64,000 nt of DNA from Paenibacillus shirakamiensis (GCF_017874255.1 NZ_JAGGLD010000007.1:1-64000); one strand, 5' to 3'; shown: positions 27,804 to 37,793, counted from the first letter of the stretch. A program made the numbers and translations. The notes: a model not told the origin generated them from the letters alone.

Positions 27804-28889
27804 TTACTGCGGTAATCGTACCTCGAAGCACGTTCGAATCACATTGCTCTGAACAGATATTGCCCCTTGATGCTGCTCAACAATATTTTTGGCAATGAAT
27901 AACCCGAGGCCTGTGCCTCCTTGATTAGATCTGGCCTTATCTCCTGTGAAGAACATATCGAACAAATGAGGTATTTCTTCTATCGGAATAGAGTTCCCAT
28001 AATTCGTCACTTGGACGACAGCCTCTTCGCCCTCTAACATACACGTGATATCTACGAACTGACCTTCTTTTCCATACCGAATGGCATTTGTCAGTAAATT
28101 CTCGAACACCCGTGCTAAGAGTTCTCCATCTCCATGAATATTAAGTTTAGGCGCTAGATCCAGCCGAACCAGCAGATTATTTTTCTCCATGACTGGATAA
28201 AGCTGTTCATTAATCTGAAAAAGCAGTTCGCTTAGGTTAATCGGCTGTTTATCAATACTAACCATGCCAAAATTCATACGGGTGATTTCAAATAATTCGT
28301 CGATTAACTTCTCCAGCCGCTTCGATTTGGTGAAGGCAATGGAGGTGTAGTGCTTAATCTGTTCTGATGATAAGTGTTCATCTTGGAGAACGAGATCTAG
28401 GTAGCCTAACACAGAAGTCAAGGGCGTACGCAAATCATGTGCCAAATTCAGCACGAGCTGATCCTTACTACTCTCAGCGAAATCTCCCCGCTGAACGGCT
28501 TGTTGAAGTTTTGCGCTTGCTCGGTTAATGTCGTTCGCAATCTTCCCGAACTCATCCTGCGCCGAGATCTGGACTCTGTTCTCGAAATCTCCACTAGCCA
28601 AATGATGAATCCCTTTAGAAATCTCCTTGAAATAAGCCGAATAGCGCTTAGTAAAGAGGAAGAAGAACAGGACAAGTAGGGGAATGAAGATAATTAGAAA
28701 AAAGTTCAAATCGCCAATATTCCTCATAAAGTAACGCACGTCCGCTAGCGGATCCTCATGCTTCACTTTGGAGTGATAATAATATTGAAGCGCACGGTAG
28801 AGGATATAGGTGAAAGCTCCTGATACGACCATACTTAGCGCTAATAATACAATCATTTTGAACCGAAAGCTCCGAAGCAACTTATCCAT
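27804..28889 (-). CDS. VanS-like sensor histidine kinase
   Basis: The 361-residue kinase has two membrane helices (about 11-33 and 60-80) with a short external loop of about 27 residues. A HAMP domain follows, then a HisKA helix with H151 in NLAHDLRTPL and an ATPase domain (NLLTNAIRYG, GGTGLGLFIAKNIVEQHQG). The short loop and size match VanS/YycG-group wall-stress kinases. Its start overlaps the regulator gene by eight bases. With VanR-like and VanY-like neighbours it likely responds to a cell-wall antibiotic or to wall precursors. Confidence 0.9.
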   Translation of the reverse strand: MDKLLRSFRFKMIVLLALSMVVSGAFTYILYRALQYYYHSKVKHEDPLADVRYFMRNIGDLNFFLIIFIPLLVLFFFLFTKRYSAYFKEISKGIHHLASGDFENRVQISAQDEFGKIANDINRASAKLQQAVQRGDFAESSKDQLVLNLAHDLRTPLTSVLGYLDLVLQDEHLSSEQIKHYTSIAFTKSKRLEKLIDELFEITRMNFGMVSIDKQPINLSELLFQINEQLYPVMEKNNLLVRLDLAPKLNIHGDGELLARVFENLLTNAIRYGKEGQFVDITCMLEGEEAVVQVTNYGNSIPIEEIPHLFDMFFTGDKARSNQGGTGLGLFIAKNIVEQHQGAISVQSNVIRTCFEVRLPQ

Positions 28890-29580
28890 TGAACGTGTAC
28901 CCTACCCCCCAAATGGTTTTGATCCATTTGTTCTTATTCTTGTCTTCCCCCAGCTTCTTGCGAACCATAGCGATATGTACCATGACCGTATTGCCGCTTT
29001 CTAGGTAATTCTCTCCCCATACATGCTGAAAAATATTCTCTGCACTGAACACTTTCTTCGGATAACTCGCCAGCAGGTATAAAATATCGAATTCCTTGGG
29101 GGTTAGCTCAATCGCTTCCCCATATAGACTTATCGAACGTTGATCCGAATCGATTACAAGTCCACCCATTTCGATAACTGGCGTTGTCGTCCCTGACCTG
29201 GACTGATTCAACTGCATAGAACGGCGTAACTGTGCATTCACCCTAGCCACAAGCTCCATAGGGTTGAACGGCTTCGTCATATAATCATCGGCGCCCATCA
29301 CAAGCCCCGTAATTTTGTCCATATCTGATGTCTTCGCACTTAGGAAAATAATTGGCATTTGGTGCTGTCCCCGAATTTGACGAGTCACTTCGTATCCATC
29401 CATCTCAGGCATCATGATATCTAGAATAACCAGATCTATGGCATGCGTATGAATGGCCTGAATCGCCTCATTTCCATTCGCTGCCTTCAATATATGATAG
29501 CCCTCTTTGCTTAAATGGAGCTCGATTAGGTCTGCAATTTCTGCTTCATCATCTGCAATAAGTATGGTGATACGCTTCAT
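28882..29580 (-). CDS. VanR-like OmpR-family response regulator
   Basis: A 232-residue regulator with receiver domain (D10, D11, phosphoacceptor D54 in VILDIMMP, conserved K near 104 in TKPFNP) and OmpR winged helix ending KWIKTIWGVGYTFNG. The stretch DKITGLVMGADDYMTKPF is very close to VanR of enterococci. It is the first gene of a three-gene unit with the kinase and VanY-like enzyme. It likely controls that unit. No vanH, vanA or vanX homologue is in the window, so this is not a full glycopeptide-resistance operon. Confidence 0.91.
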   Translation of the reverse strand: MKRITILIADDEAEIADLIELHLSKEGYHILKAANGNEAIQAIHTHAIDLVILDIMMPEMDGYEVTRQIRGQHQMPIIFLSAKTSDMDKITGLVMGADDYMTKPFNPMELVARVNAQLRRSMQLNQSRSGTTTPVIEMGGLVIDSDQRSISLYGEAIELTPKEFDILYLLASYPKKVFSAENIFQHVWGENYLESGNTVMVHIAMVRKKLGEDKNKNKWIKTIWGVGYTFNG

Positions 29581-29730
29581 AAAGATCCTCGTCCTTTCTT
29601 GGCGAATTAGTGTTTCCTCCTATCATAACGATTGACTTACAGAGGTGGCAACTATATTTGATTTCCATCTGCTGATTCGAGAATGCCCCCGCATTCAGGG
29701 TCTCTGTCGTTCAGAAAGACAAGGTCGATC

Positions 29731-30897
29731 TTACCCCTTAGCTCCTTCGATAGCAGACAGGGCAATACCATGGATCACAGCATCGTCCATAGGCGGATTA
29801 TGAAGTCCAGCTCGAACATCTCGATAATAGCGCTGCAGCGGATTATCCCGCTGAAGGCTGCGTATGCCTACAACGCGCATCGCCTGATCCACAATGGAAA
29901 TAGCGCCATTTGTCACGGCATGTTTGGCAGCGCCAAGCTCATTTTTCAACAACTGTCTTCGGGATGGATCGTCATACGCTTCAGCTACACTATATAGGAA
30001 ATGTCTTATATTCATTAATTCCAGATCGATTTGGCCTAGGAGATGCTGTACATTAGGAAGCTGGCTAATCGGCCCATTCAGACTATTAGGACAATATTCC
30101 GTAGAGAATTGTACCGCGTAGTCTCTCGCCGCTTGAGCAATGCCTAGATAACATGCCGGAATGTGAAGCAACCAACCGTTAAGCGGTTTAGCACCTCCGC
30201 TTGTAGTTCGTCTTCCCGGTTCTACGAGCTGATCTTCACTTACTCTAACTCGATCTAAGATGAGATCGTGGCTGCCCGTTCCCCTAAGTGACATGGTATC
30301 CCAGGTCTCTTCAATACGGAGGCCCGCTACGTCTTTATGCAGCAAAAATTGGCCCACGGACTGTGTCTCTTCGATCCATGCAGAGACTAGAAAATAAGTA
30401 AGTACAGGGGATAAAGTGGTGTATACTTTGCGGCCTGTAATGATCCAATTCTTACCCTCTCTTACCGCCACCGTTCCCGGTCTGCCCCCTCTTGTCGGAC
30501 TCCCCGTCTGTGCCTCACTTGCTGCCCGGTTCAGTAAAGCCCCCTTGGCAATTTCCTCAGCGATACATGTCATTTTGTCTGATGTCCACAATTGCTTTTC
30601 GAACAATTCTCCTACTACAGACAGATGCCATCCGATAGATAATGCCGTAGATGCGTCGTAGCTTGCTAGTGTCTCCTGAAGTAGAACCATATCTACTACC
30701 CGAAGTCCATAGCCCCCTCTGTCCACAGGCAAAGTAGAGCGCGTATACCCCATTTCGATTAATTCCTGAATGTTATCCCCGGGGAAAGTTCCCAATAGGT
30801 CGATTTCCACCCCCCGTTCCATAAAAGAAGATTTCTTCTCCTTTAGACGCTCTACCCATTCACGCTGAACTTCCGTTCTTATAAATAGATCTAACAT
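29731..30897 (-). CDS. Acyl-CoA dehydrogenase family flavoprotein
   Basis: This 388-residue protein has the family's N-terminal helical domain, a middle beta domain (GSPTRGGRPGTVAVREGKNW; GRKVYTTLSP; SLRGTGSHDL) and a C-terminal four-helix domain (GIAQAARDYAV; RVVGIRSLQRDNPLQRYYRDVRAGLHNPP). It should bind FAD. The catalytic Glu typical of true acyl-CoA dehydrogenases is not evident in the C-terminal part. The pattern is also seen in flavin-dependent monooxygenases and sulfur-compound enzymes, so the reaction is uncertain. It is a single gene with AAGGGGG before ATG. Confidence 0.85.
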   Translation of the reverse strand: MLDLFIRTEVQREWVERLKEKKSSFMERGVEIDLLGTFPGDNIQELIEMGYTRSTLPVDRGGYGLRVVDMVLLQETLASYDASTALSIGWHLSVVGELFEKQLWTSDKMTCIAEEIAKGALLNRAASEAQTGSPTRGGRPGTVAVREGKNWIITGRKVYTTLSPVLTYFLVSAWIEETQSVGQFLLHKDVAGLRIEETWDTMSLRGTGSHDLILDRVRVSEDQLVEPGRRTTSGGAKPLNGWLLHIPACYLGIAQAARDYAVQFSTEYCPNSLNGPISQLPNVQHLLGQIDLELMNIRHFLYSVAEAYDDPSRRQLLKNELGAAKHAVTNGAISIVDQAMRVVGIRSLQRDNPLQRYYRDVRAGLHNPPMDDAVIHGIALSAIEGAKG

Positions 30898-31012
30898 GTG
30901 TGCTTCCCCCTTGTACTTGTATAGATAAAATTCAGATCCGATTGAAATGCTTCATCATTAGTGTATCATTCCAAGCAGCATCATCATAATCTGTCAGGGG
31001 TGTACTTATTTG

Positions 31013-31055
31013 TCAAAATAAAAAAAGGCATCTTCCATAACGGAAGATGCCTTTT
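31013..31055 (-). terminator. Terminator of sugar ABC operon 2
   Basis: AAAAGGCATCTTCC and GGAAGATGCCTTTT form a perfect 14-bp stem with a 5-base loop, followed on the minus strand by a T-rich tract. It lies 23 bases after the binding-protein gene. Confidence 0.95.
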
Positions 31056-31077
31056 CATTCATATGTCGTGTCTTATA

Positions 31078-32370
31078 TTATTTAGCTGTTTTCAAGCTAT
31101 CCCATGTTTGTTGCAGCCCATCGAATAGTTTAGCTTTGTCAGACTTGCCTGCTACATAAGCTTGCATTTGGCTGCCGAACTCGTTAAAGGCACCATCAGG
31201 GAATTTGTTGAACTCCCAGCTTAGTGTTTTGCCTGCTTTACTATAAGCCTGAATTTCTTTACCTAGTGGTCCTATTGTATCGCTAGCTTCAATGCTCTTG
31301 AAGGCAGGAATAAATTTGAATTCATCTGTGATATATTTTTTACCTTTTTCAGAGGTAACCAACCATTTCAAGAATTCTTTAGCTTCAGGTTTCACAGCAG
31401 AGTTCTTGTTAACCACCCAGTTGTTAGGTACGCCGACAAGCAATTTGTCATTTTTCGCAGCATCTTCGTCAATTGGCATCGGCAAGAAGCCAATGTTGAG
31501 ATCTTTTTTAATGCCATCGATTTGAACTTGGGTCCAGTTGCCTTGTTGCGTCATTGCCGCTTCCCCATTAGCAAATGCCGTAACTTCTGTGTTGTAGTCT
31601 GTAGTTAGTGGATTCTTTTGTCCGTATTTCACAGTAAGATCAAGCAGTTTAATCCAGTTCTCAAATACCGGATTACCGTTGATTTTAGCAGTGCCATCAT
31701 TTAGACCTTTTACAAATGCATTCGGATCATCTTGATGAGCAAAAGCTACATTCAGGTTATGGTTACCAAGTACCCATCCTTCCATATATCCGTTCTCAAA
31801 AGGTGTAATTCCCGCTGCTTGCAGTTTTTTCGCCGCGTCTTCCAATTGAGATAATGTTTTTGGAGTCTCGGTGATACCCGCTTTAGTGAACAAGTCTTTG
31901 TTATAAATGAAGCCATACCCTTCAACGTTCATCGGTTGTCCATACAATTTGCCGTCTTTAGTCATCGGCTCTTTAGCCACATCCGTTACATCGGATACCC
32001 ATGATTCTGCGGACAGATCTTCTAGATTATTGAACCAAGTATCGAGGTCTCTATATCCACCTACGTTGAAAATATCCGGCTCGTCATTTCCTGCGAATTT
32101 CGCCTTCAAAGCTGCACCGTAATCTGAACCCCCACCGACTGTTTGGATATCTAGTTTGATACCCGGATGTTCAGCTTCATAATCGGTTTTTAGCTTGTTC
32201 AATGCTTCAGCAATTTCCACTTTAAATTGGAAAATTTTAATAGTCTTGGTGCCGCCGGATGCTGTATCTTTGTTGCCTTCTGTGGATGTATCGTCTTTCT
32301 TACCGCAACCCGCCAATACTACGGAGAGAGCCAGTACGGAGACTAAGGCTAGCTTACTGTACTTTTTCAT
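31078..32370 (-). CDS. Extracellular sugar-binding lipoprotein of ABC system 2
   Basis: A 430-residue family 1 solute-binding protein with lipobox LAGC and lipidated C22, then a charged Ser/Thr-rich linker. GDPYRD-type and EGYGFIYNKDLFTKAGI motifs are typical of CUT1 binding proteins. It lies downstream of the two permease genes, with its own ribosome site GGGAGG and a promoter region that carries a cre-like site. This gene order (permease, permease, binding protein) is the reverse of system 1. The sugar is unknown. Confidence 0.94.
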   Translation of the reverse strand: MKKYSKLALVSVLALSVVLAGCGKKDDTSTEGNKDTASGGTKTIKIFQFKVEIAEALNKLKTDYEAEHPGIKLDIQTVGGGSDYGAALKAKFAGNDEPDIFNVGGYRDLDTWFNNLEDLSAESWVSDVTDVAKEPMTKDGKLYGQPMNVEGYGFIYNKDLFTKAGITETPKTLSQLEDAAKKLQAAGITPFENGYMEGWVLGNHNLNVAFAHQDDPNAFVKGLNDGTAKINGNPVFENWIKLLDLTVKYGQKNPLTTDYNTEVTAFANGEAAMTQQGNWTQVQIDGIKKDLNIGFLPMPIDEDAAKNDKLLVGVPNNWVVNKNSAVKPEAKEFLKWLVTSEKGKKYITDEFKFIPAFKSIEASDTIGPLGKEIQAYSKAGKTLSWEFNKFPDGAFNEFGSQMQAYVAGKSDKAKLFDGLQQTWDSLKTAK

Positions 32371-32413
32371 GGGTGAATCCTCCCTTTATCTATATCTCTT
32401 TGTATTAAATTCA

Positions 32414-32427
32414 TGTAAACCCTTACT
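32414..32427 (-). promoter_or_regulatory. cre-like site in the promoter region of binding-protein gene 2
   Basis: TGTAAACCCTTACT matches the CcpA cre consensus at 13 of 14 positions; only the central G differs. On the minus strand its TTTACA is followed 17 bases later by GATATA, so the site would overlap a -35 element and could repress it. It lies in the 136-bp gap between MalG-like and binding-protein genes. Confidence 0.55.
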
Positions 32428-32506
32428 TTTTAAGTATAGAAATTCTGAAATCCTTTGCACAGGTACTATATTGATGGATGAGGGAGATGAAATTGACCAT
32501 CTCCTC

Positions 32507-33343
32507 TTATCCCTTAACCGCACCCTGCGTAATTCCTTCCACGATATACTTCTGCATCGCGAGGAAGAAGATAATCACTGGTAATATGCCCAATACTAAG
32601 GCAGGTAATGCTAGATCCCACTGTTTGGTAAATTGTCCGAAGAAAGCGAAAGTCGCAATTGGAATCGTCCGAAGTTCAGGAGATTGAAGAATCAAGGACG
32701 GTAATAGATAGTCATTCCAGATCCACAGCGTGTTCAGAATGATGACCGTAACGAAGATTGGTTTGAGCAGCGGAAATACCACTCGAATAAATACACCATA
32801 TACATTCGATCCATCCACCACGGCAGCTTCTTCAATCTCCAGAGGAATCGACTTGATGAATCCATGGAACAAGAAGACCGATAGCGGAATTCCGAAACCA
32901 AGGTAACAGATAATGAGCCCTGGGATGCTGTCCGTCAGGCCTACCGTAGAAGTTACTTTAACGAGTGGAATCATAATAGATTGGAACGGAATAACCATGG
33001 CCGCTACATAGACCGCAAAAAGAATTCGGTTGAAGCGAATATCCCGGCGAACCATCTGATAGGCTGCCATGGCACTAAAGAAAGCTAATAGCAAGTTACT
33101 GAATACCGTAATAATCAAAGAGTTACCGAAAGCTGTAGGGAACTTCGTAATGTTCCATGCTCTTGTATAGTTACTCCATTCGAATGAAGTCGGTAGACTC
33201 GCGGAGTTCGTGAGCAGCTCACTGAACGTCTTGACCGAGTTCACGAAGAGAAAATAGAACGGAACCAAGAACAGCAAAGCCACAATAATGAGTAACAACT
33301 CAATCAACAAGGTGGAGACACGACTTTTGGAGGCCGTATTCAT
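32507..33343 (-). CDS. Carbohydrate ABC transporter permease, MalG-like (CUT1), system 2
   Basis: A 278-residue permease with six helices and the EAA loop EEAAVVDGSNVYGVFIRVVFP. Its C-terminus GITQGAVKG matches that of the MalG-like protein of system 1. Its ATG overlaps the stop codon of the MalF-like gene (TAATG). No ATPase gene is linked, so a shared MsmK-type ATPase is expected. Confidence 0.93.
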   Translation of the reverse strand: MNTASKSRVSTLLIELLLIIVALLFLVPFYFLFVNSVKTFSELLTNSASLPTSFEWSNYTRAWNITKFPTAFGNSLIITVFSNLLLAFFSAMAAYQMVRRDIRFNRILFAVYVAAMVIPFQSIMIPLVKVTSTVGLTDSIPGLIICYLGFGIPLSVFLFHGFIKSIPLEIEEAAVVDGSNVYGVFIRVVFPLLKPIFVTVIILNTLWIWNDYLLPSLILQSPELRTIPIATFAFFGQFTKQWDLALPALVLGILPVIIFFLAMQKYIVEGITQGAVKG

Positions 33344-34227
33344 TAGGCTTCAACCTCCTTGCTTTTCGTAAATTTAACTTGCAGACTTGTAATGATGGCG
33401 ACGACAGCGAAGAAGATGACGGCTTTGGCCGTACCGAGACCTAGTCGATTATTCGCAAAGGCTTCGTTGTAAATATTCATCGCTACCGATTCTGTAGAAC
33501 CGAACGGTCCACCTTTGGTTAAGGAGAGGTTCAAATCGAACATTTTGAAAGACCAAGAGATTGCTAAGAACAGACATACCGTAACCGCTGGCATTACTAG
33601 CGGGATAATGATACTTCTAAGAACTTGCCCTCTACTAGCTCCATCAATCTCGGCTGCTTCCAAAATATCTTTGGGTACGTTGTTGAAGGAAGAGATGTAA
33701 ATCACCATCAAATAGCCTGCTGTCTGCCATACAAAGACGATGACGATGGCCCAGAAAGCTGTATTCTCTGTCCCTAACCACGGAAGGGAGAAGAAGGACA
33801 AGCCTGTTGCTTTTCCGACCGAAGCAAAGCCCTTCACGAAAATAAACTGCCAAATGAAACCGAGCAGCAATCCGCCGATGACGTTCGGCATGAAGAAAAT
33901 CGTACGGAGCGCATTCCGTGTCTTGAGTGGCTTGGTTAGTAAATAACCCAGAACAAAGCCGAGGACGTTGGTCAACACAACGCCTAAGACAGTGAATTTA
34001 ACCGTGAACCAAAATGCATCTCTGAATTTTGTATCATGCATGAAGATTTGTTTGAAATTATCTAAGCCGACCCATTTGATCTCACTAGAACCTACGCCGT
34101 TCCAGTTGGTGAAGGAATAATATATTCCAAGCAGAAATGGGACAAGCACAATCAGAATGAAGAATAGAGCCGACGGCCCTACAAATACCGTCTGCTGAAT
34201 GAGCCGTGACATCTTCTTTCGTTGCAT
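33343..34227 (-). CDS. Carbohydrate ABC transporter permease, MalF-like (CUT1), system 2
   Basis: This 294-residue permease has six helices and the EAA loop EAAEIDGASRGQVLRSIIIP. The start MQRKKMSRL follows GGGGG by eight bases. A longer frame to 34338 runs into the divergent promoter region and is rejected. It is the first gene of the operon and is divergent from the YesM-like kinase. Its partner is the overlapping MalG-like gene. Confidence 0.92.
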   Translation of the reverse strand: MQRKKMSRLIQQTVFVGPSALFFILIVLVPFLLGIYYSFTNWNGVGSSEIKWVGLDNFKQIFMHDTKFRDAFWFTVKFTVLGVVLTNVLGFVLGYLLTKPLKTRNALRTIFFMPNVIGGLLLGFIWQFIFVKGFASVGKATGLSFFSLPWLGTENTAFWAIVIVFVWQTAGYLMVIYISSFNNVPKDILEAAEIDGASRGQVLRSIIIPLVMPAVTVCLFLAISWSFKMFDLNLSLTKGGPFGSTESVAMNIYNEAFANNRLGLGTAKAVIFFAVVAIITSLQVKFTKSKEVEA

Positions 34228-34367
34228 CCCGGTTTCCCCCTTTTCTATAATTCGTATAGTGTGTACAGTAAGTATGCATGAAATACATTTGAATAAACAT
34301 GGAGAATACTGATCCGTTTGGAGTACAATATTGACCACTAACGTGAACTATCTTTAAGAGGTGACCT

Positions 34368-36152
34368 ATGAAATTTCGCAGTATCCGAACCCGTCTCATT
34401 CAATTCATGCTGCTAGCGACAACCATTCCGCTATCTTTGTCGCTCATTTTCACCCTGGTACATACACGTGAATCTGTCAAAGAGCAGACGGTCAACGAGA
34501 ATGTAAGACTGATGTATCAAGGGAAAACCAATCTCGTGAACTATCTGAATGGAATTAATCGCGCTTCCCTGTCCGTCTATACGGACCCCCATTTTCTTAG
34601 GAATCTAGCGCTTCGACCTGACGATTATTCCATTATTTCCGAGATTTATACCACACTTCAGACGATTCAGGTGACCACTCCGGATATCTATCAAGTGTAT
34701 TTGCACAACAATGTGACGAATATATCTACACTGGTGACGAGCAGCGTTCCTCGTAGGGAATTCCGAGCAAAGCCGTACCGTAACATCCAAGCTTTTGGCT
34801 CAGGAATGACGGCAATTCAGCCTGTACATGCCTTAGATAGCTATGGATTCCCACGTTCCCCTTCGGACTATACGGACCGAAATGTATTCTCCCTGTATCG
34901 ATCCATTGTGAACGTACCGGATTCCAAGCAACTTGCGCTCCTTGCTATTGATGTGAAGCTTGATGGCATTAATGCGATCTGTGATCAACTCTACGAGAAC
35001 CGCTCGGAGCAGCTCTATCTAATTGACGATAAAGGAACCGTGATTTATAGTCATGAACCTAATGAGATCGGTAAGCTTATTCCGGACCATGCGTTCATGA
35101 AAGCACTGAAAAATGATGATGAAGGTTATTTTGATGATAAGGATGCTATGAGTATCTATGAAAAACTGAATCTGGGTTTTGCCTCATGGACCCTCGTGAA
35201 GCAGATCCCTCATACTTCGCTATACCAGCAATCCACACAATTAGTGTTGATTAATGGAGCGATTGCGATTCTTGCATTGCTCGCGGTCGTCTTGGTTACG
35301 CTGTGGATATCCATTCGAATTACGAAGCCCATTAAGCAGCTTACACATTATATTAATGTCGTTCAGACTGGACAGTTGGATGTTGATATTCAAGTGACAA
35401 GCCCGGATGAGATCGGCATTCTGTCCCGGCGCTTCAGGCAGATGATGGATACCATTAATAATTTGATCCTAAGGGAATACCGTCTTGAACTTGCGAACAA
35501 GACCAACCAATTGAAGGCACTTCAAGCTCAAATCAATCCTCATTTCCTATATAACACGTTACAATCTATTGGCACTTTGGCGCTTCAGCATAATGTACCG
35601 CGAGTCTATTCTCTGCTGTCTTCCTTATCGAATATCATGCGCTATAACATGCGCAGCAGTGAGGCCCTCGTCACACTTAAGGACGAAGTGAATCATTTGA
35701 AATTATATCTGGAACTGCAAAAGGAAAGGTTCGGGGATCAACTTGAGGTAAAATGGGAGATTGATGAGGATAGCCTATCCTTCTCCGTGCCGAAGATGAT
35801 TCTCCAGCCCATTGCGGAGAACTACTTCAAACACGGCATGGGACACTATGCTGGCGTGGGTTGTCTGTCCATCACTACACGAGCTATAGATGAACATAGA
35901 GTTACAATTATAATAGAAAACAACGGTTCCTCTCTAGAGGAAGAAGCATTAAGTAAGCTGCAAGAGAAGCTGGGAAAAACAGCAAGACAGTTAGAGCTGA
36001 CGGAAGACGACAACTCTATTGGCCTCAGCAATGTGCTTATGCGTCTTCAACTTTACTCGGACAATCTTTCTACTTTAACTATATCGAACCTGAGTCCGCA
36101 TGGTATCCAGATCACCTTAGACATTATCGCATTAGGGAGAGAAACCGAATGA
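34368..36152 (+). CDS. Sensor histidine kinase (YesM-like), system 2
   Basis: A 594-residue kinase with membrane helices at about 12-31 and 292-315 around an extracellular dCache-like domain, then HAMP, His_kinase with H392 (QINPHFLYNTLQS) and an ATPase domain. In the G-box the usual DNG is ENNGSS. An AGAGGTGA site precedes ATG. It overlaps the regulator gene by four bases and is divergent from sugar operon 2, which it presumably controls. In system 1 the order of the pair is reversed (regulator first). Confidence 0.92.
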   Translation: MKFRSIRTRLIQFMLLATTIPLSLSLIFTLVHTRESVKEQTVNENVRLMYQGKTNLVNYLNGINRASLSVYTDPHFLRNLALRPDDYSIISEIYTTLQTIQVTTPDIYQVYLHNNVTNISTLVTSSVPRREFRAKPYRNIQAFGSGMTAIQPVHALDSYGFPRSPSDYTDRNVFSLYRSIVNVPDSKQLALLAIDVKLDGINAICDQLYENRSEQLYLIDDKGTVIYSHEPNEIGKLIPDHAFMKALKNDDEGYFDDKDAMSIYEKLNLGFASWTLVKQIPHTSLYQQSTQLVLINGAIAILALLAVVLVTLWISIRITKPIKQLTHYINVVQTGQLDVDIQVTSPDEIGILSRRFRQMMDTINNLILREYRLELANKTNQLKALQAQINPHFLYNTLQSIGTLALQHNVPRVYSLLSSLSNIMRYNMRSSEALVTLKDEVNHLKLYLELQKERFGDQLEVKWEIDEDSLSFSVPKMILQPIAENYFKHGMGHYAGVGCLSITTRAIDEHRVTIIIENNGSSLEEEALSKLQEKLGKTARQLELTEDDNSIGLSNVLMRLQLYSDNLSTLTISNLSPHGIQITLDIIALGRETE

Positions 36153-37759
36153 AAGCACTTATAGTAGACGATGAGCGGCATGTTAGAGAAGCGATCAATC
36201 TACTCGCAGATTGGCACAGACATGGAATTACGGAGGTAATCCAAGCCGCCGACGGCGAAGAGGCGGTTGAACTCATTCAGCATGCGTCCCCTCAGATCGT
36301 CATGACCGATATGCGTATGCCTCGAAAAGATGGAGCTGCGCTGCTCACTTGGCTGAAGAATCATATGCCTGATATCAAAGTCCTCGTCATTAGTGGCTAT
36401 GATGACTTTGATCTTGTAAGACATGCCATTCGCAACGGCGGAATGGACTACATTTTAAAGCCAGTCGATCCGATAGCTCTTAATGAAGCTCTGACTAAAG
36501 CGGTAGATGCATGGCGGGCAGAAGAACAAAGCCGTCAACAAATGAATCAGTTGAACATTCAGATGAACCAAATGAAGCCTCTATATGACGACAGATTGCT
36601 TACCGAGCTCGTATCCGGCCAACATTTTAACAGATCGTTCCTGAATGAACTTCAAGAACGCTCCTTAATTCCTCATACGGCCACCTTTTTCTCCGTTGCG
36701 GTCCTAAGTGATGCTCAGTTCGATGAAGGGCTGCTGCTCAAATTCCATAATCGACGCCATCTTCTAAGTTTTGCCTTGATCAATATATGTGGGGAGTTAC
36801 TGAGGAACAAAGGCATTGCCATTCGGAATATTAACAAGCTCGGGGAAATCGTCATTCTATATTGGGACACCTCCGCCCCTTTATCTACGGTATTAACTCA
36901 GATTAATGCGGGCATACGGAAGACCTTACAACGCAATGTCCATTTTGGGCTGTGCCAACAACAGAATGTCCTATCCGAAATTCCCAAAGCCTATGCCGAA
37001 GCGGTAGATAAGCTCTGGAAGCGTAATGTAATAGGAAATCTACGCTATCTCCATGAAGAACACGATCAAGAACATGGAAGACAAGCATCGATTCGGAACA
37101 CGCAGCAGGAAGAGAGATTTCGCTTAGCCGCCTTGAGTGGATCCCTAGAACAAATGGAGTCGGAAGCAGCGCAATGGATCGCTCATGTGACTGAGTTCGG
37201 CTATCTCTCCCCTGATCATCTTGTAAGGTGGAATACCGAATGGGACTGGATGCAGCATCATTGGTCGGAACCCGAATCTTTGGACTCGAAGCAAGCGGAA
37301 GAACAGTATGAATTAGAATCCTCCGTAACTCCGTTACCGCTAGATGAGACCGGGCAACTGGATACAGAGCGATGGACACATCAGATCGTTGCTAGACTCT
37401 CCGCTGCCTCTCGTACCTTGACACAAAGGCATTCCAAAGACAACCATACGGTGCGGGATATCGCCAGATTTCTGGAACAGCATTACAACAAGGATATTTC
37501 TTTGCAAGACATATCCTCTCAATTCTTTCTCAGCCGTGAATATATTTCACGTAAATTCAAGCAAGAATTCGGATTGACCATTCTCGACTATTTAAGTGAT
37601 ATTCGGATTCGTAAAGCGAAGCTGCTCTTGATGAATCCTCATCTACGCATCATGCAAGTGGCGGAAATGGTAGGTTATCATGATGAGAAGTACTTCAGTA
37701 AAGTGTTCAAGAAGCTCGAAGGCCGTACGCCTAATGAGTATAGAAAAGATTTCATCTAG
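36149..37759 (+). CDS. AraC-type response regulator (YesN-like), system 2
   Basis: This 536-residue regulator has a receiver domain (D7, D8, phosphoacceptor D54 in VMTDMRMP, K near 103), a middle region of about 300 residues and a C-terminal AraC helix-turn-helix pair (FFLSREYISRKFKQEF; VGYHDEKYFSKVFKKLEGRTPNEY). Its start overlaps the kinase stop. A terminator follows directly, so the pair is a two-gene unit. The target is most likely the divergent sugar transporter operon. Confidence 0.93.
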   Translation: MKALIVDDERHVREAINLLADWHRHGITEVIQAADGEEAVELIQHASPQIVMTDMRMPRKDGAALLTWLKNHMPDIKVLVISGYDDFDLVRHAIRNGGMDYILKPVDPIALNEALTKAVDAWRAEEQSRQQMNQLNIQMNQMKPLYDDRLLTELVSGQHFNRSFLNELQERSLIPHTATFFSVAVLSDAQFDEGLLLKFHNRRHLLSFALINICGELLRNKGIAIRNINKLGEIVILYWDTSAPLSTVLTQINAGIRKTLQRNVHFGLCQQQNVLSEIPKAYAEAVDKLWKRNVIGNLRYLHEEHDQEHGRQASIRNTQQEERFRLAALSGSLEQMESEAAQWIAHVTEFGYLSPDHLVRWNTEWDWMQHHWSEPESLDSKQAEEQYELESSVTPLPLDETGQLDTERWTHQIVARLSAASRTLTQRHSKDNHTVRDIARFLEQHYNKDISLQDISSQFFLSREYISRKFKQEFGLTILDYLSDIRIRKAKLLLMNPHLRIMQVAEMVGYHDEKYFSKVFKKLEGRTPNEYRKDFI

Positions 37760-37762
37760 ACC

Positions 37763-37793
37763 AAAAAGGACTTCCGTGAAACGGAGTCCTTTT
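37763..37793 (+). terminator. Terminator of YesMN pair 2
   Basis: AAAAGGACTTCCGT and ACGGAGTCCTTTT form a stem with one bulge and a 3-base loop directly after the stop codon. A short T-tract ends the stem. Confidence 0.85.

Noticed and set aside
26850..29580. Complete vancomycin-resistance operon
   Set aside because: Only VanR-, VanS- and VanY-like genes are present; no vanH, ligase or vanX homologue lies nearby.
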